NCBI GenBank assembly: GCA_050485865.1
Contig: JBJHCE010000072.1
Location: 1-14,369, forward strand
Direction of reading: 5' to 3'
Length of the DNA stretch: 14,369 nt
Source of the DNA: SKNW01 sp050485865
Lineage (GTDB): Bacteria > Gemmatimonadota > Gemmatimonadetes > Longimicrobiales > Gaopeijiaceae
Positions within the stretch are counted from its first letter, which is position 1. Each line of letters opens with the position of its first letter. This document shows positions 14,262-14,369 of the stretch, in pieces. Under the pieces are notes generated by a model, which saw nothing but the letters and a program-made list of their open reading frames with translations, had not been told where the DNA came from and did not search any database. Both the position numbers and the translations under genes were made by a program.

Positions 14262-14369
14262 TCATTCCGCCCCGGTCGCCGCTGACCGCCCGTCCGCCTC
14301 GAGGTCTCCCAGTCGAGCCTCGAGCTCCCGGAGCCTCCGCATGAGCTCCGGTACCTTGTACTGGGATGC
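14262..14369 (-). CDS. lpxD: C-terminal end of UDP-3-O-acylglucosamine N-acyltransferase LpxD (partial)
   Basis: The last 35 codons of a gene entering from the right edge, ending in TGA at 14262-14264. The residues ASQYKVPELMRRLRELEARL, followed by GDLEADGRSAATGAE, form a charged amphipathic helix and a flexible tail. This is typical of the C-terminal helix of LpxD, which carries an MRR(L/I)xELE pattern after the beta-helix. The position immediately upstream of lpxC-fabZ and lpxA is the standard lpxD place in this type of cluster. LpxD adds the N-linked hydroxyacyl chain at position 2. The catalytic beta-helix is outside the window, so the identification rests on this tail and context. Confidence 0.75.
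   Translation of the reverse strand, partial: ASQYKVPELMRRLRELEARLGDLEADGRSAATGAE

Overview
This 14.4-kb window is GC-rich bacterial chromosome that is almost entirely coding. Every supported gene lies on the minus strand, so the genes are read from the right edge to the left. A Gram-negative cell with lipid A is certain from the content. A single-chain LpxC-FabZ fusion, the gene order lpxD-lpxC/fabZ-lpxA-(Gfo/Idh)-lpxB and the high GC point to the FCB supergroup, most likely Gemmatimonadota. That placement is inference; no rRNA or other direct marker is present.

Block 1 (14369 down to 7493) is a lipid A cluster. In transcription order it holds: the 3' end of lpxD; a possible 25-codon mini-ORF; the lpxC-fabZ fusion; lpxA; a Gfo/Idh/MocA dehydrogenase resembling GnnA; a 48-residue single-span membrane protein; lpxB; a DUF374 acyltransferase of the LpxJ type; lpxK; and rlmH (23S rRNA m3-pseudouridine methyltransferase). 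Most junctions are 1- or 4-base stop/start overlaps, as expected for translational coupling. Together these enzymes cover UDP-GlcNAc (or its 3-amino analogue) to tetra-acyl lipid A 4'-phosphate, plus a probable secondary acyl transfer. The UDP-diacylglucosamine hydrolase (LpxH/LpxI/LpxG), the Kdo transferase and a GnnB aminotransferase are not in the window.

Block 2 (7458 to 346) starts with bshC, the last step of bacillithiol synthesis. It continues with a small membrane-anchored coiled-coil protein, murJ (lipid II flippase), uvrC (excision nuclease) and gltX (glutamyl-tRNA synthetase). murJ overlaps the coiled-coil gene by 17 bases; murJ/uvrC and uvrC/gltX overlap by 4 bases each. A possible promoter lies just before the coiled-coil gene.

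Block 3 (left edge) is the start of a lipoprotein gene that runs off the window, with a good ribosome binding site and a possible -10 element in the 131-base gap after gltX.

I see no insertion sequence, prophage, CRISPR array, tRNA, rRNA or attachment site. No gene-free stretch exceeds 300 bases; the longest gaps are 131 bases (215-345), 121 bases (5676-5796) and 81 bases (14181-14261). This is core, vertically inherited sequence rather than an accessory island. The points most worth testing are a possible amide-linked lipid A (GnnA-like gene without an adjacent GnnB), an LpxJ-type acyltransferase placed before lpxK, and two small uncharacterised membrane proteins inside the envelope operons.
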